A stretch of DNA of 36,576 nucleotides from a virus: positions 1-36,576 of IMG/VR virus record IMGVR_UViG_3300043409_001730; one strand, given 5' to 3'. The position numbers and the translations under genes are program-made. Position 1 is the stretch's first letter; each line of letters starts with the position of its first letter. The notes beneath the pieces were generated by a model. That model was not told the DNA's origin, made no database searches, and was given only the letters and a program-made list of their open reading frames with translations. Below, one piece after another: positions 6,061 through 14,955 of the stretch.

Positions 6061-7471
6061 ATGGTGCAGGGCTTGTGGGTTTGAACCCGCTGCTCATCAT
6101 TTATACCTTATAAAAAAACTAGAAGCCGTCGAACGGGGTGAAATTAAGCGGCTGCTTATTTCTATGCCTCCAGGGTCGGCAAAGTCCACATATTCATCAA
6201 AGCTATTCCCCGCGTGGTTTTTAGGGCGCAATCCTAACAAGCTCCTCGTTGGTGCTTCACATAGCCAAACGCTGGCAAACGATTTTTCGGGTGAAACTCG
6301 CAAGTTTATTCGTGAGTTTGGCAATTTATTAAAGATAAACATAAGCGCGCCTGACACAATCGACCATTGGGGCGTCTCAAACGGTGGGCAGTATAAATGT
6401 TTCGGTGTTGGTGGCTCTCCCACTGGTCGCCGTGCTGATGGCATTCTAGCTGATGACCTTGTGTCTGGTGCTGAAGCCGCCGCAAGTGAATTGCAGCGCA
6501 AGAAAGTCTGGGACTGGTTCAAAAAAGATTTGCGAACCCGTTTAAAACCTGACGGTTTTGCAATCGTCATTATGACCCGCTGGCATGAAGACGATTTGGC
6601 TGGCAAGATTTTAGAAGATGCTGACGAGGGTGACTGGGAAGTTGTCAATATTCCCATGGAAGCTGAAGATAATGACGTTTTAGGGCGCAAAAAGGGTGAA
6701 TTGCTCTGGAAAGAGTATTTCAGCGGCTCTCTTGCCATTAAAGAGGCAAAGCGAGACCCAAAAACGTGGTCAAGCCTCTATCAAGGCAAGCCCGCGCCTG
6801 ACGGTGGTGACTTCTTTAAAGAAGAATGGCTGCATGATTACGACATTGCGCCTGATTTGCGAACGTTATCAATTTATGGCGCATCTGATTTCGCCGTGAG
6901 TGAGGGTAAGGGTGATTACACCGTCCATGCTATTTATGGCGTCGATAAGCAGGCAAGAATTTACGTTTTAGACCTTTGGCGGGGCAGAACAACGCCTGAT
7001 ATATGGATTTCAGCCCTGCTTGATTTGCAGACAAGATGGCAAACCATCATGTGGGGCTTTGAAAAAGGTCAAATATTACTATCAATCGGCAAACCGCTTT
7101 TGCAAGAATGTGCAAGGCGGGGCGTTTTTCTCTATCGTAGAGAGATAGCCTCAACCGCCGAAAAATCAGTGAGAGCACAGGGCATACGCGCCCAAATCTC
7201 AAGCACAGGGCTTTATCTGCCCCGAAAAGCTGAATGGCGCACTGATTTTGTCAACGAATTAATGGTTTTTCCAAGCGGAAAGCACGACGATATGGTCGAT
7301 ACGCTCTCGCTCTTGGGTCAAATCTTTAAAAGAGACGGTGCAGACATTGCACCTCCCTCAATGCCAACACACCAAACATTCACACGCAATGAAGCTGGTC
7401 ATCTCGTGTCAAATATTCCAATTCAAGAGGCTTTGCGCCTCGAACAAATCAAAACAATCAAAAGGATTTAA
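5963..7471 (+). CDS. terL: Large terminase subunit (packaging ATPase and nuclease)
   Basis: This 502-residue protein pumps DNA into the prohead and cuts the concatemer. The ATPase domain has Walker A PPGSAKST at residues 69-76, Walker B ILADD at 161-165 and a downstream MTRWHEDD motif at 204-211. The RNase H-like nuclease has acidic residues at D309 (GASDF), E367 (GFEKG) and in HDDMVD near residue 437. The sequence ends with a helical tail. GTG 5963 and ATG 5978 are both possible starts, neither with a clear ribosome-binding site, so translation is probably coupled to the small subunit it overlaps. Length and motifs are normal for the family. Confidence 0.95.
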   Translation: MTTNLMSKHEALLDLSKIAAELHKRRVKSSFTEWCRACGFEPAAHHLYLIKKLEAVERGEIKRLLISMPPGSAKSTYSSKLFPAWFLGRNPNKLLVGASHSQTLANDFSGETRKFIREFGNLLKINISAPDTIDHWGVSNGGQYKCFGVGGSPTGRRADGILADDLVSGAEAAASELQRKKVWDWFKKDLRTRLKPDGFAIVIMTRWHEDDLAGKILEDADEGDWEVVNIPMEAEDNDVLGRKKGELLWKEYFSGSLAIKEAKRDPKTWSSLYQGKPAPDGGDFFKEEWLHDYDIAPDLRTLSIYGASDFAVSEGKGDYTVHAIYGVDKQARIYVLDLWRGRTTPDIWISALLDLQTRWQTIMWGFEKGQILLSIGKPLLQECARRGVFLYRREIASTAEKSVRAQGIRAQISSTGLYLPRKAEWRTDFVNELMVFPSGKHDDMVDTLSLLGQIFKRDGADIAPPSMPTHQTFTRNEAGHLVSNIPIQEALRLEQIKTIKRI

Positions 7472-7475
7472 AATC

Positions 7476-9881
7476 ATGGCTGATAAACATTCACTCTCCG
7501 TCTCTGAAGGCGATACAATCTCACACAAGCACCTTGCAATCGTGTTTGAAAAGGGCGTGCTATTGCCGCCAAACTCAAAAGAAACTGATTACGCGGCTTT
7601 GCCAAGCTCTCCATTGGGCGGCGGCGGCGCGCCAGCTGCTCACACACACGCACAAAGCGAGGTTACAAACCTTGTCAATGATTTGGCTGCAAAAGCCACT
7701 GTTACGGCATTGACAAGCGAGGCAACAACACGCGCTAATGCTGACACTCTTTTGCAAACCAATATTGACGCAAAGGCTGCCACGGTTCACGTTCACACGG
7801 CTGCCAATATCACAGATTTCAACGCCGCTGCTGATGCGCGTATTGCCAACTCTTTAAACATGGCTGCACCCGCTTATAATACACTGCTCAAAATTGCCAC
7901 GGAACTAGCAGATGACGACACAGAAACCGCTTTGTTGGTTACTGAAGTCGGCAATAAGCTTGACAAATCTGGTGGCACAATGGCGGGTTCACTTATCTTA
8001 AATGCTGATGCAACGGTGGCTCTTGGTGCGGTTACAAAGCAACAACTTGACAACAAGTTCTCAACCGCTGGCACAGGTGACGTAAAAGCTGATGGCACTG
8101 TGCCATTTACGGCTGTCCAATCTGGTGTCACTCCAACGGCGGCGGCTCATTTGACCACTAAAGCCTATGTTGATACTGGTCTTGGCACGAAAGCCGAAAC
8201 CTCTCACACTCACGCGATTTCAGACATTGCGAACTTGCAAACGCAGCTTGACGCAAAAGCTGCAACCTCTCATAGTCATGCTATTGCAGATGTTACAAAT
8301 TTGCAGACAAACTTAGACGCACTTGTGAAGTTAGACGGTTCGACTGCCTTTCAAAACCCTCAAACAGGTGTGAATGGTGTTAATTCAACGCATCTTGTCA
8401 CAAAAGGGCAACTTGACACTAAAGCAGACCTTTCTCACACTCACGCGATTGGTGATACGGCTGGCTTACAGACGGCGTTAGATAGCAAGTCCGCAACCTC
8501 TCATACTCACGTTATTGCCGATGTAACCAATTTACAAACAAGCCTAGATGCAAAAGCGGCTTCTACTCATACTCATGTTAAAGCTGATATCACCGATGGC
8601 GCAATGGTTGGTGCAACCGCATCTGTTGCGGGTCAAGCTGGTTTCGTGCCTGCCCCTGCTGCTGGTGACAATACCAAATTTTTAACAGGTGCTGGCACTT
8701 TTGCAACACCTGCTGCTGGTGGTGAAACTTTGAAGATTTGGGCTGCATCAACCGCTTATGCGGTGGGTGATTTAATCCAAAGCCAAGGCGCAATCTATCG
8801 TGTTATGAATGCTGTTACCTCTGGCGCAACGTGGGCTGCCGATAAGCAAACTAACTTTGCCAACTACCAGTTTGTCGGCATGATTGGCGGTGCTGGTATC
8901 CGCGCTCCTGCATGGACTGCAAACACCCCGTATTATTGGGGTGAGATGGTTTCTATCGCTTTAGTCGAATATTATGTCAATACAAACATTGCGGGCTCTG
9001 CAACCTTCGCCGTTGGCACGGTTTGGAAGCCTGCTTATGCAAACACACGCAACGACCGTTATCAAAAAAGCGTTGTTCAAACGAGTGCGGCTGTTTTCGT
9101 GCCATTGTATGCAAGATATGCCAAGGTTCTTTTATGCGGCGGTGGCGGCGGTGGCGGCGGTGGTGGCTTCAATGCCACAACAACCGTTGCTCTCTCTGGC
9201 GGCGGTGGTGGTCCAGCTGGTTCACTTGCCGAAGGAACGATTGACCTCACAGGCGTAACCTCCCTGAACGTTGTTATTGGCGCGGGTGGCGCGGGTGGTG
9301 TCGGTGGCACTGCCCCTGCTGTTGGCGTCGCTGGCAGTCCAACATCTATCTCAAACGGTGCTACCCTGCTCATGCAAACAAGACAATCTGGCTTTGGCGG
9401 CGTTGGTGGCACAACGGCGGCTGTTGGCGGGGCTGGTGCAACTTCTACTTATTCCATCACACGTGGTGGCGGGGCGGGTTCTCTCACCGCCGCTCCAACA
9501 ACGCCAGTTGGTGGCACAGGTTCACTCCTCTCCTCTGGTTCTGGCGGTGGCGGTGGCACAATTTCGGCGGCAAACGCTATTTTCAATGCTGCAAGCGGCG
9601 GGATTGGTGGCGATATGCTCACCAATAGCAACACAGGCGGCGCGGCTGGGTCTTCCTCAGCAACCGTTGCTGGCACTGCTGGCGGGGCTGGTTTAGCTGT
9701 TGTGAATTATGCTGGCGGTGGCGGTGGCGCAGGTGGTGGTTCGTCTACCATTGCGGCTGGCGGCGTTGGCGGTGCTGGCACGAATGGTGCAGGCGGCGGC
9801 GGTGGCGGCTCGTCACGCACTTCAGCGGGTGCAGGTGGTGCAGGCGGCAACGGTTATGCCGTTATCGAATTTATGGCTTAA
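7476..9881 (+). CDS. Large tail fibre with SHTHA repeats and glycine-rich tip
   Basis: ATG 7476, with AAAGGA upstream, gives 801 residues; the frame is open from 7338 but overlaps terL. Residues about 54-365 carry around seven repeats of the type SHTHAISDIANLQTQLDAKA, a trimeric-fibre repeat in which paired histidines may bind metal. Residues about 420-520 contain two similar blocks (WAASTAYAVGDLIQSQGAIY and WTANTPYYWGEMVS...VEYY) resembling CBM5/12-type carbohydrate-binding modules. Residues about 554-801 are extremely glycine-rich, ending in a receptor-binding-tip style sequence. It should bind the host surface. Its place between terminase and portal is unusual for a fibre gene. Confidence 0.9.
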   Translation: MADKHSLSVSEGDTISHKHLAIVFEKGVLLPPNSKETDYAALPSSPLGGGGAPAAHTHAQSEVTNLVNDLAAKATVTALTSEATTRANADTLLQTNIDAKAATVHVHTAANITDFNAAADARIANSLNMAAPAYNTLLKIATELADDDTETALLVTEVGNKLDKSGGTMAGSLILNADATVALGAVTKQQLDNKFSTAGTGDVKADGTVPFTAVQSGVTPTAAAHLTTKAYVDTGLGTKAETSHTHAISDIANLQTQLDAKAATSHSHAIADVTNLQTNLDALVKLDGSTAFQNPQTGVNGVNSTHLVTKGQLDTKADLSHTHAIGDTAGLQTALDSKSATSHTHVIADVTNLQTSLDAKAASTHTHVKADITDGAMVGATASVAGQAGFVPAPAAGDNTKFLTGAGTFATPAAGGETLKIWAASTAYAVGDLIQSQGAIYRVMNAVTSGATWAADKQTNFANYQFVGMIGGAGIRAPAWTANTPYYWGEMVSIALVEYYVNTNIAGSATFAVGTVWKPAYANTRNDRYQKSVVQTSAAVFVPLYARYAKVLLCGGGGGGGGGGFNATTTVALSGGGGGPAGSLAEGTIDLTGVTSLNVVIGAGGAGGVGGTAPAVGVAGSPTSISNGATLLMQTRQSGFGGVGGTTAAVGGAGATSTYSITRGGGAGSLTAAPTTPVGGTGSLLSSGSGGGGGTISAANAIFNAASGGIGGDMLTNSNTGGAAGSSSATVAGTAGGAGLAVVNYAGGGGGAGGGSSTIAAGGVGGAGTNGAGGGGGGSSRTSAGAGGAGGNGYAVIEFMA
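7637..8590 (+). repeat. Degenerate repeats encoding SHTHA fibre units
   Basis: About seven imperfect units inside the fibre gene share sequences such as TCTCACACTCACGCGATT, which occurs exactly near 8202 and near 8432. Units are 60-120 bases apart. Such repeats allow fibre length to change by recombination. Confidence 0.65.
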
Positions 9882-9885
9882 TCCC

Positions 9886-10185
9886 ATGCCATCAACTTTG
9901 AAAAACACAAGCGTAGTTCGCGATATTCGCCTTGCTATGGGGCAGTTTACAGCCGCTTTAGCTGAACTTAAGCAGCATCAAGCCGATTATAACAACGGCT
10001 TGATAAACTTGACGGCTGGCACTGACCCAAAAACAGAGTGGGTCGATGCTGATATGGCTGCAATCGGCTTTAACGGCGCAAGCTCTCCTGATGTTATGTC
10101 ACAGTTTCAAGACGCCATGAGCGTGATTAATAACATTGACCCTGCTCAATTTGACGCATTACGCAGATTGAAGCTTGAATTATGA
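9886..10185 (+). CDS. Small protein between fibre and portal, possible fibre partner
   Basis: This 99-residue protein begins at ATG 9886, four bases after the fibre stop, without its own clear Shine-Dalgarno sequence, so reinitiation from the fibre gene is likely. It is helical at the start (VVRDIRLAMGQFTAALAELK) and not recognised as a family. Tight coupling to the fibre suggests a chaperone or a component of the same structure, which is inference. Its stop overlaps the portal start by four bases. Confidence 0.6.
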   Translation: MPSTLKNTSVVRDIRLAMGQFTAALAELKQHQADYNNGLINLTAGTDPKTEWVDADMAAIGFNGASSPDVMSQFQDAMSVINNIDPAQFDALRRLKLEL

Positions 10186-12164
10186 TAAATCAAAGCGCGG
10201 AAATATATATTGACGCTGTAAAAAGCACAAAGGATATTGCCGCGCTTTGGCTCTCACGCATTAAGCGTGAAAGAGAGCGTGAAAAACACAAGAGCTGGCT
10301 TGAAAGTTCTAAAGCCGCTTATAAAATCTATGAATGCGCGGCTGACGCTAAAACTGAATTTAATATTCTCCACTCAATCACGAGAATAACCGCGCCCTCA
10401 CTCTATAACAAAACACCTGCACCTGATATTCGCAGGCGGTTTAATGACGAGGGTGACGCAGAACGTGAATTTGCATCTGTTATATCGCGCATCATCAATT
10501 TTTCGCTTGACGAATATGACTTTGACGACGTGATGAATGGCGCAATCCTTGACATGCTTGTCACAGGGCGCGGCGTTGTGCGCGCGCAATATTCCTTTGA
10601 AGACGACGAAAACAACGGCGTTGGTGAAGAAAAAACCTCTTGTGAACATGTGTCTTATGACGACTTTGTGCATCACAATGCTCCTAAATGGGGTGATGTT
10701 GAATGGGTGGCTTTCCGTCTTATGCTCAACAAAGAAAAAGTCGCCATGTTGAATGAGGAGGCTGCAAACAAGCTTTCTTTTGCCGAAACAAGCAATGATA
10801 ACGGCTCAAAAGGCGATGAAAAAGAGCAAGATAAATGTGTCGAAGTGTGGGAGGTTTGGTGTAAGACCTCAAAGGCGCGTTATTGGGTGTGTAGCAATTT
10901 TGAAGAGCCATTAAAGGCCTCGAAACAACTCCCCAAATTTAACGGCTTCTTTCCATGCCCAAAGCCGATTTATGCTATTAAGCTTGGCAATTCACTCAAC
11001 TCCGTTTTGCCCTATCACACCTATCAGCATCTTGCGAATGAGATTGAAGAGGCAACGAAAAAGATTAACTCCATGCTCTCGCAAATAAAGATTGCGGGGG
11101 TTTATGCAAGTGATGTGCCTGAAATAGAGCTACTGGTGAGTGTGCCCAATGGCACGCTCCTGCCCTCTAAAAGTGGTTTTGCCTTACTTTCTGAAAAGGG
11201 CGGCATTGCAGGCTCTATTGCATGGTTTCCAATTGAACAAGCGATTATGGCGATTAAAGAGCTTTATGAGCAACGTGAGGGGCTTATCCAAAAAGTCTAT
11301 GACATAACTGGCATAAGTGACATTATGCGCGGTTCAAGCAACCCTAACGAGACGCTAGGGGCGCAAAACATCAAGGTGCGTCATGGCTCTATTCGCCTTC
11401 ACGAGATGCAATCGGATATTGTGCGCTTTTGCCGTGATTTATTCAGATTAAAAACCGATGTGATTTGCAGCTTTGTCGACAAAAACAACATTTTCCGCAT
11501 GGGCGATTTAGAGCAAACCCCAACTGATACGCCTGAAAAGGCACAAAAAAAGGCAATGCTTGCGCAGGGTGTCACCGCATTGATTGGCGAAAAAGGCTTG
11601 CGTCAATGGAAAATTGACATTGAAACCGATAGCACCGTGAAAGCAGACACTGAAGGCAATCAAGCAAAAATGCAGGGCTTTCTATCGGGTGCAGCGGCTT
11701 ATATCTCATCTAGCTCGCAGGCTGTGCAAGCTGGCGTTATGCCTGCTCACCTCGCTCTCTCTATGTTTGCAAGTTTCGCCCGCTCTTATGATTTGGGCAA
11801 AGACGTCAATCGCGAATTAGAAGAATATGTGAAACAGGCGAAAGACAACCCGCAATTCGGGCAACAGGCGGCACAGGCTCAAAATCAAGCGGCGCAGGCA
11901 AAGGCGCAGGGTGAAGCGGCAAAGGTGCAACGTGACGCTCAAAAACACGCACAAGATATGCAGCGTGACCAACAACAGGCGGAATTAGAGCAGCAAGAAA
12001 TTGTGGCAAGGCTACATGCTCAAGCTCAAGAACTCGAAATGAAAATGAGCGCAAAGCACGAAGAGCGCATGATGAAGATGCAAGAATCTAAAGAGCAACT
12101 GGTGCGCGAAATCATTCAAGAATTACAAGGTGGAGGCACAGGTGGCGATTTACGTTTGGCGTGA
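10182..12164 (+). CDS. Portal protein
   Basis: This 660-residue protein would form the dodecameric portal ring, through which DNA enters and leaves the head and to which the tail attaches. Length, position after terminase and before scaffold and capsid, and sequences such as FNILHSITRITAPSLYNKTP near residue 60 and ILDMLVTGRGVVRAQY near residue 122 are typical of podovirus (P22-like) portals. The central region around residues 275-345 contains the helices expected to line the channel. Residues about 545-650 form a long Q-, A- and E-rich coiled coil, like the barrel extension of P22 portal. Overlaps with both neighbours indicate coupled translation. Confidence 0.88.
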   Translation: MINQSAEIYIDAVKSTKDIAALWLSRIKREREREKHKSWLESSKAAYKIYECAADAKTEFNILHSITRITAPSLYNKTPAPDIRRRFNDEGDAEREFASVISRIINFSLDEYDFDDVMNGAILDMLVTGRGVVRAQYSFEDDENNGVGEEKTSCEHVSYDDFVHHNAPKWGDVEWVAFRLMLNKEKVAMLNEEAANKLSFAETSNDNGSKGDEKEQDKCVEVWEVWCKTSKARYWVCSNFEEPLKASKQLPKFNGFFPCPKPIYAIKLGNSLNSVLPYHTYQHLANEIEEATKKINSMLSQIKIAGVYASDVPEIELLVSVPNGTLLPSKSGFALLSEKGGIAGSIAWFPIEQAIMAIKELYEQREGLIQKVYDITGISDIMRGSSNPNETLGAQNIKVRHGSIRLHEMQSDIVRFCRDLFRLKTDVICSFVDKNNIFRMGDLEQTPTDTPEKAQKKAMLAQGVTALIGEKGLRQWKIDIETDSTVKADTEGNQAKMQGFLSGAAAYISSSSQAVQAGVMPAHLALSMFASFARSYDLGKDVNRELEEYVKQAKDNPQFGQQAAQAQNQAAQAKAQGEAAKVQRDAQKHAQDMQRDQQQAELEQQEIVARLHAQAQELEMKMSAKHEERMMKMQESKEQLVREIIQELQGGGTGGDLRLA

Positions 12165-12363
12165 TGGTAAGCTTGTCGATAAAAAAACAGGCGAAATTTT
12201 AAGTTATGACCCCAAAGCCCCGCCATGCTCTCCTGCTATGCACTCATTTAAAAGTTACGTGTCGCCTGCATCTGGCAAGGTGATTGAAGACGCAAGCGCA
12301 CAACGTGAAGACCTCAAAGCAACTGGTTCGCGCGCTGTGAGTTATAACGAAACAAGACGTTAA
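12142..12363 (+). CDS. Small conserved structural-operon protein, unknown
   Basis: A GTG at 12142 with GGAGG at 12132-12136 gives a 73-residue protein overlapping the portal end; an earlier GTG at 12130 lacks such a site. The start VAIYVWRDGKLVDKKTGEI and the middle region are like small proteins found next to portal genes in alphaproteobacterial phages, but no function is known to me. It is hydrophilic with no membrane segment. It could be a minor head protein or assembly factor. Confidence 0.65.
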   Translation: MAIYVWRDGKLVDKKTGEILSYDPKAPPCSPAMHSFKSYVSPASGKVIEDASAQREDLKATGSRAVSYNETRR

Positions 12364-12372
12364 GGAAAAACT

Positions 12373-13368
12373 ATGGAAAACGAAACAATCGAAACCCCAA
12401 TTGAAAACACTGAAACAACACCAGTTGTCGAAGAGGGGCTTGATTTAGACAGTGCTATAAACGCCGCCTTAAAAGAGAATGAAGGTGATGTGCCGCCTGA
12501 GGAAGTGGCAAAAGAAGAACCTGTAAAAGAAGAGCCAATTATTGAAGTTGCATTGCCTAACTCACTCCCAAAAGTGCTGCAAGACAAATTCAAAGCAGTT
12601 GACCCCGATTTGCGTGACTGGATTGCCAAGCGTGAAGACGACAATCGCCGCCTTGCCAATGACTTTGGCAATTATCGCCGCGATATGAGCGCGATAGCGC
12701 GCGAAAATGAAGATATTTTGCAGGGAACGCCACCTGAACAGGCAATCAAGTCCTATATGGGTTTTGAACGCGCCATGAACAACGACTTTATAGGCACAGT
12801 GATTGAGATTGCGAAATCTCTCCCCAATGCCAAAGGGTCACAACAATTTTTAGACTTTATCAACGGCAATCAACCCGTTCAAGAGCAACCCCCCCAGCAA
12901 GGGAACGCCAATGAACAACGGTTAATGCAAGAGATAAACTCACTAAAAGAGCAACTCGAAGGGGTTGCAAGCTTTCAAAATCAACAAATTACCGCAAAAA
13001 CGCAAGCACAGTTTGCATCATTTAGCGATTGGGTCGATGGCGAAGCGAAAGAAACAATGCCGCATCTAGATGTGGTGATTGACGAAATACAAGACATTAT
13101 AGACGTTTTAAGTCGAGACCAGCGCACGGCACACCTTGACCCTAAAGACATGCTAAAAGAGGCTTATAATCGTGCAATCTGGCAAAATGAAACCACCCGT
13201 GACAATCTCATCGCCGAAAGAGCGGAAAAAGCACTTAAAGAAAAGCAGCTTTCCACCCAAAAGGCACGCGAAATGAGCGGGATAAAATCTACAAATCGCG
13301 GGGCTGTCGCGCCACAGGGCTTGAACCTTGAAGACGCTTTAGACCTCGCACTCCAACAACAATCATAA
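12373..13368 (+). CDS. Scaffold protein
   Basis: This 331-residue protein is very acidic at the N-terminus (many E, D, T and P residues in the first 60) and helical throughout. It has predicted coiled coils near residues 90-120 and 180-215 and a basic C-terminal segment near residues 285-310. That is the usual build of a podovirus scaffold, which guides capsid assembly through its basic C-terminus and is then released. It lies directly before the major capsid gene with GGA-type sites before both starts. No protease gene is evident, so the scaffold is probably expelled rather than degraded. Confidence 0.75.
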   Translation: MENETIETPIENTETTPVVEEGLDLDSAINAALKENEGDVPPEEVAKEEPVKEEPIIEVALPNSLPKVLQDKFKAVDPDLRDWIAKREDDNRRLANDFGNYRRDMSAIARENEDILQGTPPEQAIKSYMGFERAMNNDFIGTVIEIAKSLPNAKGSQQFLDFINGNQPVQEQPPQQGNANEQRLMQEINSLKEQLEGVASFQNQQITAKTQAQFASFSDWVDGEAKETMPHLDVVIDEIQDIIDVLSRDQRTAHLDPKDMLKEAYNRAIWQNETTRDNLIAERAEKALKEKQLSTQKAREMSGIKSTNRGAVAPQGLNLEDALDLALQQQS

Positions 13369-13380
13369 AGGATAAAAATC

Positions 13381-14349
13381 ATGTTAGGCACTGATTTTGA
13401 GGCTCTCGTCTCATTCACATTAAAAAACCAACAAAAAGGCAATGTTACTGATTTAGTTGAAAATCGTAACGTGCTTTATCGCGAACTGAAGAAAAAAGGG
13501 CGCATTAAAACGCACACAGGGGGCTTGTCTTACAAAGAAGCCATTCACGTGGGCGGAAACGACAACTTCACATGGTATGAAGGCTATGACACCCTACCAA
13601 TGAACGCCACCACGTCGCACAAAACGGCGGAATTTGACCTCTATCAAGCCGCAACCGCTGTGCGATTTAACGGCAAAGAAAAAGAACTCAATAAGGGTGA
13701 TGCGCAGATTAAAGATTTGCTCAAAGCAAAAATTTCTGGTGCGCAAATTGAAGCCGCGAATATCTACTCTGAAGCCATTTATTCTTCGGGCTCTGCCATT
13801 AACCAATTCAAGGGATTGGCTCACTTCATTCAACCCACAGGCTTAGGCACAGTTGGCGGCATCGATAGCGTTACAACCCCGCTTTGGCGCAACCAATTTG
13901 TCAACGGCGCAGGCACAATCACCGCGGCAAATATTCAGCAAAAGCTCTCATGGCTTATGCGCCGTTGCGGTGACAAAGGGCAACGTGGTAAAATTGACCT
14001 CTTGCTTAGCACTGACAAAATGTATGAAACATTGAAAGAAAGCTTAAAAAGCAACGTCATTTATGAGGTTGACGACGGTGATGCTGAAGGGCGTAAATTT
14101 GGTATGCGCGCCTTTTATTATGACGGCGCGAAAGTCGAATATGATAGCAACGCCTCTTTCGGCTTGCTTGACGAAAAGATTTACGCACTGAACACGCAAA
14201 CCATTGAAATTCGCGTTTCAAAAGGGCGTGACTGGACACAACAACCCATGAAAGACGTGACTGACCAAGATAGCTGGGTTATCCCAATTCTCTACATGGG
14301 CGGCATGACCATGAACCAACGTTCAGCTAATGGCGTTTTAACGAACTAA
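13381..14349 (+). CDS. Major capsid protein
   Basis: This 322-residue protein has the placement, size and composition of an HK97-fold major capsid protein: an N-terminal helix, an extended E-loop-like region (KTHTGGLSYKEAIHVGGNDN) and later segments such as LSWLMRRCGDKGQRGKIDLL and NTQTIEIRVSKGRDW. AAAGGA precedes the ATG at 13381. It follows the scaffold by 12 bases. A strong terminator lies immediately after it at 14357-14384, which would keep capsid mRNA more abundant than that of the tail genes. Confidence 0.88.
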   Translation: MLGTDFEALVSFTLKNQQKGNVTDLVENRNVLYRELKKKGRIKTHTGGLSYKEAIHVGGNDNFTWYEGYDTLPMNATTSHKTAEFDLYQAATAVRFNGKEKELNKGDAQIKDLLKAKISGAQIEAANIYSEAIYSSGSAINQFKGLAHFIQPTGLGTVGGIDSVTTPLWRNQFVNGAGTITAANIQQKLSWLMRRCGDKGQRGKIDLLLSTDKMYETLKESLKSNVIYEVDDGDAEGRKFGMRAFYYDGAKVEYDSNASFGLLDEKIYALNTQTIEIRVSKGRDWTQQPMKDVTDQDSWVIPILYMGGMTMNQRSANGVLTN

Positions 14350-14356
14350 CCAACAC

Positions 14357-14384
14357 AAGGGGGCGCACTGCCCCCTTTTTTTTT
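14357..14384 (+). terminator. Terminator after the major capsid gene
   Basis: AAGGGGGC 14357-14364 pairs perfectly with GCCCCCTT 14370-14377 around GCACT and is followed by seven more T residues. This is a textbook intrinsic terminator inside the late operon. Downstream tail genes need partial read-through or antitermination. Confidence 0.92.
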
Positions 14385-14400
14385 ATTGAAAGAGAAAAAA

Positions 14401-14955
14401 ATGGAACGCACTGTTGAAAAAGTAAAATTTATCCCACAATTCAGAATTGAAGGTGATGAGCTTATTGAAGACCATGTCGTAATGTGGAACGTCAAAAAGC
14501 AACCTGAAAATCGGCATGTTCATGAAACTATGAGTGATTTTGTTCATCGCCTTGAAAAGAATAATGGCGATAGCAATGTTTTTGCTCAAATTCGTGATGA
14601 ATATGATGCGTGGCTTATTGATAACTCCACATTTGTCGGCAATCTCCCATTGAATAAATGGGAAGCAATCTTGCCTGAGATTGGCATCGCTTTAAAACAA
14701 GCTGGCGTAACCCACGTGAAGCAACTCGCCGAACTAACCGAAAAAGACCTTGGCAAACTTGCAATCGAAAACTTGAAAGCTATTCATTTAGGCGCAAAAC
14801 GCTACATGGAACGGGCGGCTTTAGGTGAAGCTGAACAGTCAAAAACGGCAATCGAGGCAAGTGAAGAACGCGCATTGCTTGATTTAGAGCGTGAAGAGTT
14901 TGAACGTCAAAAAGCCGAATTTTTAGCGGCTCAAGAAAAACAGGCGAAAAAATAA
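14401..14955 (+). CDS. Head-tail region protein with helix-hairpin-helix-like motif, unknown
   Basis: ATG 14401 is preferred to an upstream TTG at 14386. The product has 184 residues. Residues about 95-130 (IGIALKQAGVTHVKQLAELT and ENLKAIHLGAKRYM) resemble a helix-hairpin-helix fold used to hold DNA or protein. Residues 140-184 form a charged coiled coil. It sits between capsid and adaptor, so it may be a minor head or connector component. I cannot name the family. Its stop shares bases with the next start. Confidence 0.6.
   Translation: MERTVEKVKFIPQFRIEGDELIEDHVVMWNVKKQPENRHVHETMSDFVHRLEKNNGDSNVFAQIRDEYDAWLIDNSTFVGNLPLNKWEAILPEIGIALKQAGVTHVKQLAELTEKDLGKLAIENLKAIHLGAKRYMERAALGEAEQSKTAIEASEERALLDLEREEFERQKAEFLAAQEKQAKK

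Noticed and set aside
6097-6738. 213-codon leftward frame opposite the large terminase
   Set aside because: The terminase has all catalytic motifs; the antisense product is serine-rich with no recognisable domain.
9077-9412. Proline-rich leftward frame opposite the glycine tip of the fibre
   Set aside because: It is the complement of GGC/GGT glycine codons, which always gives proline-rich antisense frames.
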